Positions 29,994-39,589 of a stretch of DNA of 64,000 nucleotides are shown piece after piece. The notes beneath the pieces were generated by a model. The model worked only from the letters and a program-made list of their open reading frames with translations, did not search any database and had not been told where the DNA came from. Origin of the DNA: Saprospiraceae bacterium (GTDB taxonomy: Bacteria > Bacteroidota > Bacteroidia > Chitinophagales > Saprospiraceae); assembly GCA_016706365.1 (NCBI GenBank), contig JADJJU010000003.1, positions 62,001-126,000 on the forward strand. The letters run 5' to 3'. Position 1 is the stretch's first letter; every line of letters starts with the position of its first letter. A program made the translations under genes and the position numbers.

Positions 29994-30144
29994 TAAATTG
30001 TTTGTTTCCTTTGTATGTATATCTACAAAATGCATCTTATTCATTTTTATGAAAAATAAATTCAATTATTCCTCATTATTTTTTTTCCGGGACAAACTTC
30101 AGACTTATATCTTTCGTAATAGCTGTACATAATCACTTTTCGGC

Positions 30145-30918
30145 ATGAAGACTCCTTTACTTGTACTTCTCAGTTTCTCGTTTTGTCTTTTTACATCTCA
30201 AATTCCGGGACAATCTCCCCCGAAAAAATTAAGTTTTGCCTTAGAAACCAACACTCTAAGCTGGCTATCAGGTCATGGAGGGCCCGACCTAAGATTGGTA
30301 ATTACGAAAGGAAAACTGGAAGGATATATTGCTGCTAAATATTCCTTTTATCATACATATCCTATGACTGGAAAGCCTGAAGATAATCTATTGTTTTACA
30401 GGCAACGCTTTTCCCGGGGTTTGGATTATACCGCAGGAGTAAGGCATGTTCTTAGTATTTACAGTATCGGATATTTTATTCATTTTGGAGAATATAATTA
30501 CAATAATTCAAGGAACATATGTATAGGCGGACAGGAAATACTGACAGAAGAAGGTGATCACACGGGTTACTTTAAATGTGAATCCTGGGGAATAAATAAC
30601 TTTAAAGAAAGAGCCCGGGTGTATGGAGCCGGTATAGAACACAGGATTAAACTCTACCAAGAGTCTAAATTATCTGTGTTTTTTGGGCTTACTGCTCAAT
30701 TGGATGCAATTTTTACTGAGCATTCAGGTATAATAAATGAAATGGAGGAGAATGGTTTGCTTACAGGTTTTAATGAAACCAAACCCGAATTTCATAAATT
30801 TTCAGACAGGGTATGGTTAAATAATATTCCTATGTTTCATAAAACACGGAGTATTTCAAATCAGGAAAGAGCCTGGTTTTCTGTGAAACTATTATTAATG
30901 GCCAGATACACATTATGA
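30145..30918 (+). CDS. Exported protein of unknown function, possible outer-membrane protein
   Basis: 257 residues with a signal peptide (about 1-23). The mature protein is rich in aromatic, alternating strand-like segments (AKYSFYHTYP, YSIGYFIHFGEYNYNN) and ends in MARYTL, compatible with a small barrel or secreted beta protein. I do not recognise the family. Its stop overlaps the start of the next lipoprotein (ATGA, 30915-30918), so the two are cotranscribed and probably act together. Confidence 0.5.
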   Translation: MKTPLLVLLSFSFCLFTSQIPGQSPPKKLSFALETNTLSWLSGHGGPDLRLVITKGKLEGYIAAKYSFYHTYPMTGKPEDNLLFYRQRFSRGLDYTAGVRHVLSIYSIGYFIHFGEYNYNNSRNICIGGQEILTEEGDHTGYFKCESWGINNFKERARVYGAGIEHRIKLYQESKLSVFFGLTAQLDAIFTEHSGIINEMEENGLLTGFNETKPEFHKFSDRVWLNNIPMFHKTRSISNQERAWFSVKLLLMARYTL

Positions 30919-31541
30919 AAAAAATATTCTTTAGACTGCTATTTTTATTCGTGTTAATGGGCTTCTCCTGCCCTGATATCGAAGAAGATGTGCTGAGCAT
31001 AGTTGAAGGCCAGGTGTTCGATTGTTCTGGTGAGGCAAATCCGGATCCGATTTTGATATTCACACATTCCAACTTTGAATCCTTCCTTGCAGATACTATT
31101 TACCCGGATAACAATGGATATTTTATGCATCAATTCACATCCCGCAACACTATAGTTTATGCACTTCCGGGAGATTTTGACTGCAGTGCGGCCTCAGCAA
31201 GTCCACTGTATGGTCATAAAACCAGTGTTACGCTCAGGCAAAAAACTATGTTTCCGGCTTTAGACCTTTCTATTGAAATTGATTCGACGCAGACTGATTC
31301 TTTTCGTTTACAAATCAGGAGAATAGGGGAGGATGCGTATTATGATAATCTGTCCTTTGATTCAGGAATTACAAATAATTGGGATACACTTCAGAAGGTC
31401 TACCGGCTTTGTCAGGGCTGTAATTATTTGATGATTGCTACTATTCAGCCAAACTCTCAAAGCGCTGAGCACCAAATGGATACCTTGCGAATCCAGGATC
31501 AATTGATAGCCAGGACAATTAATTTTTTAAGTCTTGAGTAA
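30915..31541 (+). CDS. Lipoprotein of unknown function
   Basis: 208 residues with a lipoprotein signal (VLMGFSCPDIEE, lipobox Cys near 19). A beta-sandwich, carboxypeptidase-regulatory-like segment is suggested by VEGQVFDCSGEANPDP...NGYFMHQFTS. There are six cysteines, two of them in a CQGC motif. Paired by an ATGA overlap with the preceding exported protein. No catalytic motif is seen. Likely an envelope lipoprotein partner of that protein; the role is unknown. Confidence 0.5.
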   Translation: MKKIFFRLLFLFVLMGFSCPDIEEDVLSIVEGQVFDCSGEANPDPILIFTHSNFESFLADTIYPDNNGYFMHQFTSRNTIVYALPGDFDCSAASASPLYGHKTSVTLRQKTMFPALDLSIEIDSTQTDSFRLQIRRIGEDAYYDNLSFDSGITNNWDTLQKVYRLCQGCNYLMIATIQPNSQSAEHQMDTLRIQDQLIARTINFLSLE

Positions 31542-31718
31542 AAAAAAGATCGCTGTTATAATAAATGCAAAATACACCATTAAAAAATATCATTACAATA
31601 TCTGAAATGCCTTGGCTTGAATAATGAGAGCCTTTTCTTTTTTGGGTAAAATTGCATTCTGCAAGGATTAATTATCCGGTAATTTCCTCAAACTTTAAAT
31701 TCAAAATAGAATTCCGCT

Positions 31719-31727
31719 TAGCTTTGT
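31719..31727 (+). promoter_or_regulatory. Promoter -7 match upstream of the ECF sigma gene
   Basis: TAGCTTTGT matches the TAnnTTTG core, 40 bases before the sigma-factor ATG. I see no clear -33 element. Confidence 0.4.
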
Positions 31728-31766
31728 AAAGTCACATTGAAATCTTCAAGGACAAATGTTACTATC

Positions 31767-32326
31767 ATGACAAAGGATTTTTTGAATCAAATTAAGGATG
31801 GAAATGAATCAGCATTTGAAGCTGTTTTAATGATTATTATGAGAGTCTGGCATACTTTGCTTTGAAATATGTTGGAAATGCTCAGGCTGCAGAGGATATT
31901 GTGCAGGAATTATTTGTGAAAATTTGGGCAAACAGGAAGACCTTGCAAATTGAGCAAAGTTTGGGTGCTTACCTTTATGGAGCTGTTAAAAATGCATCTT
32001 TGAATTATTTAAAATCACAAAAAATCAGATCAGAATATGCCTCAAAACAAATTATGACATCAGAAACTGACACTTTTATCCCAAATGAGATTGACGCATC
32101 AGATTTAAGTATACTCATAGAAACAGCCATTTATTCCATGCCAAAAGAGCGGCAGAAAATATTCAGAATGAGCAGGGAAGATGGAATGAAATATACTGAG
32201 ATTGCAGAGATGCAAGCCATTTCAGTCAAAACAGTAGAAGCACAAATGGGCAGGGCTTTACAATTTATGAGGAGTATGTTGAAGGACTTTTTGATTTTTA
32301 TTCCGGGAATATTTTTTTACCCGTGA
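31767..32326 (+). CDS. ECF RNA polymerase sigma factor (frameshifted)
   Basis: MTKDFLNQIKDGNESAFEAV starts at ATG 31767 and the frame breaks at the T4 run 31824-31827. With one more T it reads FNDYYESLAYFALKYVGNAQ and continues to 32326, a typical ECF factor of about 186 residues. Region 2 includes AEDIVQELFVKIWANR and region 4 MKYTEIAEMQAISVKTVEAQ. Next gene is a FecR anti-sigma, so the factor is likely released by an outer-membrane signal. It is probably sequestered by FecR and directs expression of the downstream receptor genes. Confidence 0.8.
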
Positions 32327-32395
32327 AATAATTTTTCAATCCCGATAAGGGTAAAATCAAACTGAATTGTCATTACAAAACTGAAAAGAAGCATT

Positions 32396-33367
32396 ATGGA
32401 TCATATAGACGAAAATTTGATAGCCAAATATTTGGATGGTTCCACTTCTGTTCAGGAGAATAATGATCTGGAGTTGTGGATTGAAGAGAGTGAGGATAAT
32501 AAACAGACTTTTGAAGAAATAAAAACGCTGTGGTTGAAGAGCCGGAATGTTCAGTTCAATGAAACAGTGAAATTTGACAAAGCTGCTGCCTGGAATAAAA
32601 TACGACCATCTGCAAATTTACAATCACAAAGATCGCTCTGGAGCAATTGGATGCCCCGGATTGCAGCTACTCTTATAATTTTATTGTTAGGATTTGTGGC
32701 TTATCTATACTTTCAGGAAAATCCATTGCCTCAGGAATTTGTCGCAACGGAAGATAATAAAGAGCTTACACTTCCTGATGGATCAATCCTGTCATTGCAA
32801 GTGGGAGCAAGTGTCAAATATTTCGAAGATTTTGCAGAATACAGAACGCTGGAATTTAGTGGATTGGGTTATTTTGTTGTGGTTCCTTCAAAGGACTCTC
32901 CGTTTATTATCCACACTTCGGATCTGGAGGTCGAGGTAGTCGGAACAGAATTTTATATTAATACCAATCAGGATGATTATGGGGTGGGGGTAAGCTCAGG
33001 AATCGTAAGCGTAAAAGATAGAATAGGAAAACAAAAGTTTGAATTGAAAAAAGATCAGATGATTGCATATGATGCCATAGGGAAGAAATTTGGACCACTT
33101 GAAAATTTAAATCCGAATCAATTGTATTGGAGAAGTGGCGCATTGGAATTTACATCAACTCCATTGAGGGAGGTAATTTTAACATTAGAAGATTCATTTG
33201 GAACAGAAATAGAATATATTGCTTCTGAAGATGCACCCTGTCCATTTTCCGGAAGATTCAAAGATGCAACATTGGATGACATATTGGATCAGCTGGCATT
33301 GAGTTTGAATCTGGAAATTAGAAAGGATGAAAAAATCACAATTGTAAGCAGCAAATGCACTCAATAA
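32396..33367 (+). CDS. FecR-family anti-sigma factor
   Basis: 323 residues. The N-terminal cytoplasmic part (1-85, ENLIAKYLDGSTSVQENNDL) would hold the sigma factor, a membrane helix spans about 88-106, and the periplasmic FecR domain follows (about 115-215). A C-terminal STN-like DUF4974 domain (about 248-318) shows LREVILTLEDSFGTEIEYI and DILDQLALSLNLEI. It overlaps the next gene by 13 bases, so the two products are translationally coupled. The set is the classic sigma/anti-sigma/receptor arrangement of Bacteroidota. The frame is intact. Confidence 0.88.
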   Translation: MDHIDENLIAKYLDGSTSVQENNDLELWIEESEDNKQTFEEIKTLWLKSRNVQFNETVKFDKAAAWNKIRPSANLQSQRSLWSNWMPRIAATLIILLLGFVAYLYFQENPLPQEFVATEDNKELTLPDGSILSLQVGASVKYFEDFAEYRTLEFSGLGYFVVVPSKDSPFIIHTSDLEVEVVGTEFYINTNQDDYGVGVSSGIVSVKDRIGKQKFELKKDQMIAYDAIGKKFGPLENLNPNQLYWRSGALEFTSTPLREVILTLEDSFGTEIEYIASEDAPCPFSGRFKDATLDDILDQLALSLNLEIRKDEKITIVSSKCTQ

Positions 33368-35226
33368 AGAGCATATTTTTTTTGGTTTTGGGTCTTGTTT
33401 TGATCTTGATTAATGCTACGCAGGCACAATCACATTTGCCTCTAATTGAGAGAAAGTTGACCTTGAATTCTGAATCTATTAAACTGAATGATGCATTATT
33501 ACTGGTTTCTAAGATATGTGACTTCAATTTATCCTATAACGCCAATCTTATTAAAGGTGATAGTCTGATCAGCGTTAAATCCCGGAATACGAATCCAATC
33601 AGACTACTGCGCTCAATCTTGCCTGATCATGTAACAGTTAAATATTCAGGAAATAATGTGGTGCTCCTTTATAAGCCAATTCCGCCCGGAACTAAGAAGG
33701 AAAAGGAAAAACTGTATGCTGTCAGTGGGAGAGTAATTGATTCGAAAGCAGCTTTCCCTCTGGAGTCTGCCACAGTACTCAATCTATCTAATTCGCGCTC
33801 AGTCAATACAAATATGGATGGAGCATTCACGCTCTTGTTTCCATCAAACACCAAGGAATTAAGCATTTCAATCAGTAAGGCAGGATTTCGGGACACAGTT
33901 ATTTTATTAAATCCCGCTGATCATAATATCAGTATCCCATTAGATCTGATAAGAGAAAGAATTTTGGAACCGGAGCTGGAAAAAATAAATAACATAAGCC
34001 CTGAAATTGACAATAGCTCTATTAGTAAGCTAATTCTCCCTGAATTATTAGTTAGTAATTCAGAGAATATACAGGGGTATACACTCAGAGGATTCCAGGC
34101 TTCAATGACACCGGGGTTGAGCAGTAATCTTAAAATTGCCGGAGCAGTTAAAAATAAATTCTCACTAAATGTTTTAGGAGGTTATAGTTATGGGGTTGAG
34201 TTTTTAGAGATCGGTGGTTTGTTAAATATGACCAGGAGAGACGTATCCTGGGTTCAGATTGCCGGAGTATCTAATCTGGTGGGAGGAAATGTAAAGGGCA
34301 CGCAGGTCGCAGGAGTTTATAATCACACCGGGGGGAACCAAATCGGGCTACAAATTGCTGGTGCTGCCAATATGGTGGAATTTCACCAAAAGGGTGTTCA
34401 GATCGCCGGAGCTGCAAATCTAAGTCGTGGCGATGTATATGGAATCCAGATTGCCTCAGGTTTGAATTACACGGGGGCTGACAACTTTGGATGGCAGATT
34501 GCAGCAGGAGCTAACATTATCCAGAAAAAATTAAAGGGAATTCAGTTAGCTGCCGGATATAATCAATGTAAAAGCGTTTATGGACTTCAACTTTCGGCGG
34601 GGCTAAATTTGACAGACACGCTGAACGGGGTGCAAATCGGTCTCCTCAATTTGAGTGGAACACAGAAGGGTTTTCAACTTGGCTTGATAAATATGATTGA
34701 TTCAAGTGAAGGTTTGTCTTTGGGTTTATTGAATGTTGTAAGAAAGAATGGTTATCAATCAGGTTCACTCAGTAGTTCTGAGCTACATTTTGCTAAAACG
34801 AATATTCATTTTGGGACGACTCGTTTTTATAACATTTTTACAATTGGGATGGGTGGATATTATGGCCCCGGATTCCTGAGTGCGGGAATAGGATTAGGAA
34901 GCCGACGCACAATCAATCAAAACAATTTCATGCATTTTGAAGTATGTTTTGAATCAATTTTTCAAAAATCAAACACTGAAATAGTTAGAAGTAGTTTGCT
35001 CAGCGCATCTTTTAACTGGAGCAGAGAGATTTTCCCCAATTGGCATTTATTTGGAGGTCCGTCCTTTAATTTTCTTTTTAATAATGATGAAGTGAACTCA
35101 GATCCTGCTTCGCATCTGATTGCTCCTTACAATTTATTTAAAGACAAACCGGATTTACCGTTTGAGGGCTGGATAGGCGGAAGTTTGGGAATCAGATTTG
35201 AATGGAGTAATTATCCCCGTGGATAA
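33355..35226 (+). CDS. STN + CarboxypepD_reg + LA_2272-type surface repeat protein
   Basis: 623 residues; signal peptide to about 24 (ATQAQ). Residues about 30-105 resemble an STN signalling domain (LNDALLLVSKICDFNLSYNA), normally found at the N-terminus of TonB transducers. Residues about 121-205 are a regulatory-like beta-sandwich (VSGRVIDSKAAFPLESATVL). Residues about 250-455 hold repeats of about 21 residues, (K)G(V/I)Q(I/V)AG(A/V)xN, of the LA_2272 surface-repeat type. The C-terminus (about 470-623) is barrel-like (HFGTTRFYNIFTIG). It shares those repeats and barrel with the protein at 37811. Thus the STN domain here is on a repeat protein, not on a canonical receptor. Confidence 0.65.
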   Translation: MHSIKSIFFLVLGLVLILINATQAQSHLPLIERKLTLNSESIKLNDALLLVSKICDFNLSYNANLIKGDSLISVKSRNTNPIRLLRSILPDHVTVKYSGNNVVLLYKPIPPGTKKEKEKLYAVSGRVIDSKAAFPLESATVLNLSNSRSVNTNMDGAFTLLFPSNTKELSISISKAGFRDTVILLNPADHNISIPLDLIRERILEPELEKINNISPEIDNSSISKLILPELLVSNSENIQGYTLRGFQASMTPGLSSNLKIAGAVKNKFSLNVLGGYSYGVEFLEIGGLLNMTRRDVSWVQIAGVSNLVGGNVKGTQVAGVYNHTGGNQIGLQIAGAANMVEFHQKGVQIAGAANLSRGDVYGIQIASGLNYTGADNFGWQIAAGANIIQKKLKGIQLAAGYNQCKSVYGLQLSAGLNLTDTLNGVQIGLLNLSGTQKGFQLGLINMIDSSEGLSLGLLNVVRKNGYQSGSLSSSELHFAKTNIHFGTTRFYNIFTIGMGGYYGPGFLSAGIGLGSRRTINQNNFMHFEVCFESIFQKSNTEIVRSSLLSASFNWSREIFPNWHLFGGPSFNFLFNNDEVNSDPASHLIAPYNLFKDKPDLPFEGWIGGSLGIRFEWSNYPRG

Positions 35227-35440
35227 AGATAAGCAATCTGCGAATTACACTAAAAGATACGAATAAGAACACAGATAATGCTGGAAGCGCTCTATTAAAT
35301 ATCTGATCCTTATTAGATTAGCAGTACAATTATTGCTTGATAAAATCTCATTTCAAAAAAATTTCAAAAATATTAGTAAGCCAGTAGGGGTAAATAAAAT
35401 TTCAGTTGTCATAAGACCATAAATCAAAAACAAAAATCTT

Positions 35441-37788
35441 ATGAAACTGCGAAAAAATTATTTGGTAATATTTCTCTTCCTGCTGCTGTCCGGTACTGTC
35501 ACCGCGCAAAATAGAACCCAGACTGTAAAAGGAAGAATTCTTGATGCAGATACCAGAGTCCCTCTATTTTTTGTCAATGTTTACGTTCTGAATTCTGATC
35601 CTATCATAGGTACAATGTCAGATGATCAGGGATATTTCAAACTTGAAAATGTGCCTCTTGGCAGAGTTAGCATTCAGCTCAGTTTTTTGGGTTATGAAGA
35701 AAAAACAGTATCGAATCTGGTCTTGATTTCCGGAAAAGAAACTGAGCTGGAAATAGAAATGAGCGAATCAATAACTGCACTAAATGAAATAGTGATTTCC
35801 TCCAGGCAACATAAATCAGAGATTTCGAATGAGATGGCTCAGATTTCTGCAAAGTCAGTCCTGGTAGAAGAATCGAACCGTTATGCCGGCAGTTTTGGCG
35901 ATCCTGCCAGACTGGTTTCTTCCTTTGCCGGTGTGAGTTCTGCTGCTGATGGGAATAATGATATCATTGTTCGGGGCAATAACTCCCGCTTTATCCAGTG
36001 GCGTCTGGAAGGAACAGAGATACCCAACCCTAATCATTTTGCTCAGGAAGGTATGACCGGCGGTCCTATCAGCGCATTGAACAGTAAAATGCTTGCAAAT
36101 TCAGAGTTTTATACAGGAGCTTTTGCCCCGCAATATGGTAATGCTCTGGCGGGTATTTTTGATATGCGCCTGAGGACAGGAAACAGTGAAAAACGTGAGC
36201 ACAGCATTTCTGTTGGAGCTCTGGGACTGGAGTTGAGCACTGAAGGACCTTTGTCTGAGAATAGTCGGGCCAGTTACTTATTCAATTACAGATATTCAAC
36301 ACTCGCATTGCTTGACGAGCTTAATCTGGTTGACTTCGGTGGTGTTCCCAAATATCAGGATGTATCTTTTAAGGTTGTGATTCCTACCAGACAGTTTGGC
36401 ACTATTTCACTGTTTGGATTGGGAGGCAATAGCAACATTAATACCGATTTCGCAGAAGAGGAATTTCCTGACAAAATCCTTGAATCATACGGCCAGGAGA
36501 GTAGAGTAGGAGTCCTTGGGCTTAAACATAGCATCAATATTAATGAGGACGCATATCTCCATTCCGGTCTTTCTTTTGCCAACAACCGAAGTAAGCAGAC
36601 AGGTAGCAGATTATATTCAGGAGAGGAGCTACAAGAGGCCTTGAATTCAAATCTTAATAACAATGTCTGGAGATTCAATTCCACTCTGAACTATAAATTG
36701 AATGCCCAACATCTGCTTCAGGGCGGCCTGATACTGTCCCATTACAATTTTGATTTCAATAACAGATACTTTGATCCACTTCAGGATAGAATGATTGATA
36801 ATCAAAAACAAGCAGGTCAAGCCTGGTTGGGCCAAATGTTTGTAAGTTGGAAATGGAGAATCACTGAAAACCTATCTCTGGTAAATGGAATTCATAGCCA
36901 GAAAACCAGCCAAAATGCTGAGATCACTATCGAACCCAGAACTCTCTAAGAATGGCATTGGATAGCAGGCAAACACTTACAGCGGGAACAGGAATTCACA
37001 GCAGCATGAGTTCGCTGAGTAATTATTTCGCAATCATTCCTGATGACTTGGGGATTTCAGAAATGCCTAATGCAAATATGCAACTCTTAAAAGCAAGACA
37101 TTATGTGCTTGGATATGAAAATAGAATGAACAAAAACCTCTTCCTGAAGCTGGAAGCTTATTATCAGGATTTGTATGATATTCCTGTTGAGGAGGGCAAT
37201 AGTAGTTATTCCTTGATCAATCAAACAGCTGATTTTACAGACAGAAAATTAGTGAATGAAGGAAGAGGCAGAAACCTGGGGATGGAGCTTACGCTGGAGA
37301 GATACTTTGCAGATGGTTACTACTTTTTATTGACTGCCTCTGTCTACAATTCAGAATTAAAAGCCACTGATGGAAAATGGAGAAATTCCAGATTCAATGG
37401 CAACTATGTGTTTAATGCGCTCGCAGGAAAAGAATTTAAAATGGGCAGAAACAAGAATAATGTGCTTGCCTTCAATGCAAAAGCAAGTCTTCTGGGAGCA
37501 AGACGTGTACAGAATATAAAATTGGAGGAATCTATTGCCCGCGGCTTTGCTGTGTATGATGAAAAGAACCCTTTCGCAAACAGAGGTACCGATGTATTTG
37601 TCCTGAACTTTGCTGTCAGTTACAGATTGAACAAGCGTCGTGTCACACATGAGTTCAAGGCAGATATCCAAAATATGCTGAATAATCAGGCTACGATTGA
37701 CTATTACTTCAATAGCACCACAAACAAAATTGAATCAATCAAACAATTGGCTTTACTGCCGGTAATAAGCTATACTCTGAATTTTTAA
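35441..37788 (+). CDS. TonB-dependent receptor-like outer-membrane protein (frameshifted)
   Basis: About 782 residues. Signal peptide (ending TVTAQ), a carboxypeptidase-regulatory-like domain (VKGRILDADTRVPLFFVNVY), a plug domain (DGNNDIIVRGNNSRFIQWRL, 36000 region) and a long beta-barrel. The frame breaks after IEPRTL at 36949; one extra C in CCC 36935-36937 gives IEPQNSLRMALDSRQTLTAG and continues in the barrel to LPVISYTLNF. The full frame ends in an aromatic residue, as outer-membrane barrels do. Sits behind sigma/anti-sigma genes, so it may take up a ligand and signal, but the substrate is unknown. Confidence 0.8.
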
Positions 37789-37810
37789 TTTAATATAAAA
37801 TAATAACGCC

Positions 37811-38827
37811 ATGTATAAAGCACTAATAGTAAATTTATTGGTTCTATTCCTTTCATTTACTCTGCTTGCTCAGGATGACAGCATCCCGAAGACAGGATTG
37901 GCTCAGGTAAGCTTTTTTTATCCTGTGGGTAGTAATGGAGTCAAGTCTTATGAAAAATCAAATCATTTTTCGCTCAACATATTTTATGGAGTAAATGGAG
38001 GAGTGAAGGGAACAGAAGTTGGCTCTATTGCTAATATCAATAAAGGAAATGTGATGGGAGTTCAGGTAGCAGGAGTTGCGAATATTAACAAGGGCAATTC
38101 AAGCGGTTCCATTGTGGCAGGTGTCTCAAATATCAATTCGGGATCATTTGCCGGCTCTATGGTTGCAGGAGTATTAAACTTTGCCAATCTGAAATCGAAA
38201 GGAGTGCAGGTTGCTACAATAAATTTAGTTACTGACTCACTTCAGGGTGCTCAAATAGGCGTAATCAATTATGCGAAACAGCTGAAAGGAGTTCAGATTG
38301 GAGTCCTTAATTTGGGAGGATCTTGTGATGATTGTATCCCGATAGGACTGGTCAATATCTTCAAAAACGGTTTCCATGCATTTGAGATTACTACTGGAGA
38401 ATTGATTTACGCAAATCTGCAATACAAAGTTGGAGTAGAAAAATTCTACAATATTTTTAAAGTGGGATTATTCCCATTTAGGGATGAAATGCAATTCACC
38501 TATGGATTTGGGTTTGGATCTTTTTTCAAGCTGAATGATAGGCATGGATTCAGTGCAGATCTGACTTCTAACGCTATTCTCTTCGATGGAAAATGGGACT
38601 CAGATTTGAATCTATTAAATAAGATGGATTTAAATTATAGATTAAATCTTTCAAATCATGTGTCGTTCGTAGCAGGGCCTACTTTCAATGTTTATTTAAC
38701 TAAAGAAATAATTGATGGACAATATGGCACAATAGATATTCCTTATTCCCTCTATGATCACCAATGGAGATGTGGTAAGCTTAGCGGGTGGATAGGATTC
38801 AATGCAGGAATTTCATTTGTCCTGTAG
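37811..38827 (+). CDS. LA_2272-type surface repeat protein
   Basis: 338 residues with a signal peptide (ending LLAQD). From about 50 to 190 it has repeats such as GNVMGVQVAGVANINKGN and LKGVQIGVLNLGG, spaced about 21 residues. A barrel-like C-terminus (VGVEKFYNIFKVGLFPFRD) follows, homologous to the end of the STN protein at 33355-35226. It starts 22 bases after the TonB receptor gene, so it is probably cotranscribed. I read it as an outer-membrane or surface protein and a likely paralogue of the repeat domain of the STN protein. Confidence 0.7.
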   Translation: MYKALIVNLLVLFLSFTLLAQDDSIPKTGLAQVSFFYPVGSNGVKSYEKSNHFSLNIFYGVNGGVKGTEVGSIANINKGNVMGVQVAGVANINKGNSSGSIVAGVSNINSGSFAGSMVAGVLNFANLKSKGVQVATINLVTDSLQGAQIGVINYAKQLKGVQIGVLNLGGSCDDCIPIGLVNIFKNGFHAFEITTGELIYANLQYKVGVEKFYNIFKVGLFPFRDEMQFTYGFGFGSFFKLNDRHGFSADLTSNAILFDGKWDSDLNLLNKMDLNYRLNLSNHVSFVAGPTFNVYLTKEIIDGQYGTIDIPYSLYDHQWRCGKLSGWIGFNAGISFVL

Positions 38828-38855
38828 ATTGATTGAATAGACAAGTCACAAACTG

Positions 38856-38893
38856 AAAAGTGAACAATGGAATGCCCATTGTTCACTTTTTTT
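38856..38893. terminator. Strong bidirectional terminator
   Basis: AAAAGTGAACAATGG and CCATTGTTCACTTTT form a perfect 15-bp stem with a 5-base loop and run into TTT on the plus strand, with AAAA on the other side. It lies between two convergent genes (stop 38827 and stop 38919) and fits both. Confidence 0.93.
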
Positions 38894-38918
38894 ATAAAAC
38901 AATCTCTCTAAATATTCT

Positions 38919-39431
38919 TTATTCCGCTTTGGGCTTAGCCGGCGCATCTCTGTTGTAGATATCACGGGAACACAAGTAAGTATCACCTTGTTTTACCCAG
39001 ATAGCCATATATTTTCCGCTACTCACAACATTCCCTGCTGCATCTTTGTGAGTGGTTTTGCCTATTTCTGTCACTGTGTTTTCATCTCCATAAACTTCCA
39101 GTGTTTCGTATGAAGTGGTCAGACTGTCCGCTGTTGCAAAATCTGCTTCAATAGATTTTCTCATGGCATCTTTGCCCGATGTACTAGGTCCATCATTAGT
39201 CATGCTTATAGCATCATCGGTGTACATTGCAAGAAGTGCATCCACATTACGGGCATTCTGAGCATCTGCCCAGGCGTTTTCTAGGGCCTGAATTTCAGTC
39301 TTGATTTGAGATAAATCAGTGGTTGTTTCTTCTGTAGTTGTTGCTTCTGTAGTTGATTCTGCAGCAGGTTGGCAGGCAGTAAATGTAATTACAAAAGCTG
39401 CGATTAGATTCAAAAGTAGGTTGGTTTTCAT
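38919..39431 (-). CDS. NTF2-like (SnoaL/DUF4440-type) lipoprotein
   Basis: 170 residues. Lipoprotein signal (FVITFTACQPAA, Cys20) with a Thr/Glu-rich linker (21-40). Residues about 42-160 form an NTF2-like fold of the ketosteroid-isomerase/DUF4440 type (IQALENAWADAQNARNVDALLAMYTDDA, GDTYLCSRDIYNRDA). It acts in the envelope, as a binding protein or an enzyme; the ligand is unknown. The frame is intact. Confidence 0.8.
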   Translation of the reverse strand: MKTNLLLNLIAAFVITFTACQPAAESTTEATTTEETTTDLSQIKTEIQALENAWADAQNARNVDALLAMYTDDAISMTNDGPSTSGKDAMRKSIEADFATADSLTTSYETLEVYGDENTVTEIGKTTHKDAAGNVVSSGKYMAIWVKQGDTYLCSRDIYNRDAPAKPKAE

Positions 39432-39589
39432 GTCGAAGTTGTTTAAATTTTAAAAATGTAATACACCGAAAATAAATGTAAGAAAAATAATAGTACTATT
39501 TAAGTTAATTATTGATAGTCAGTTTTTTAAGCAATGATTTTGATGGCTTTCTCAATGAGGATAATGCAGTTAAATGAATAAAATGTAAT

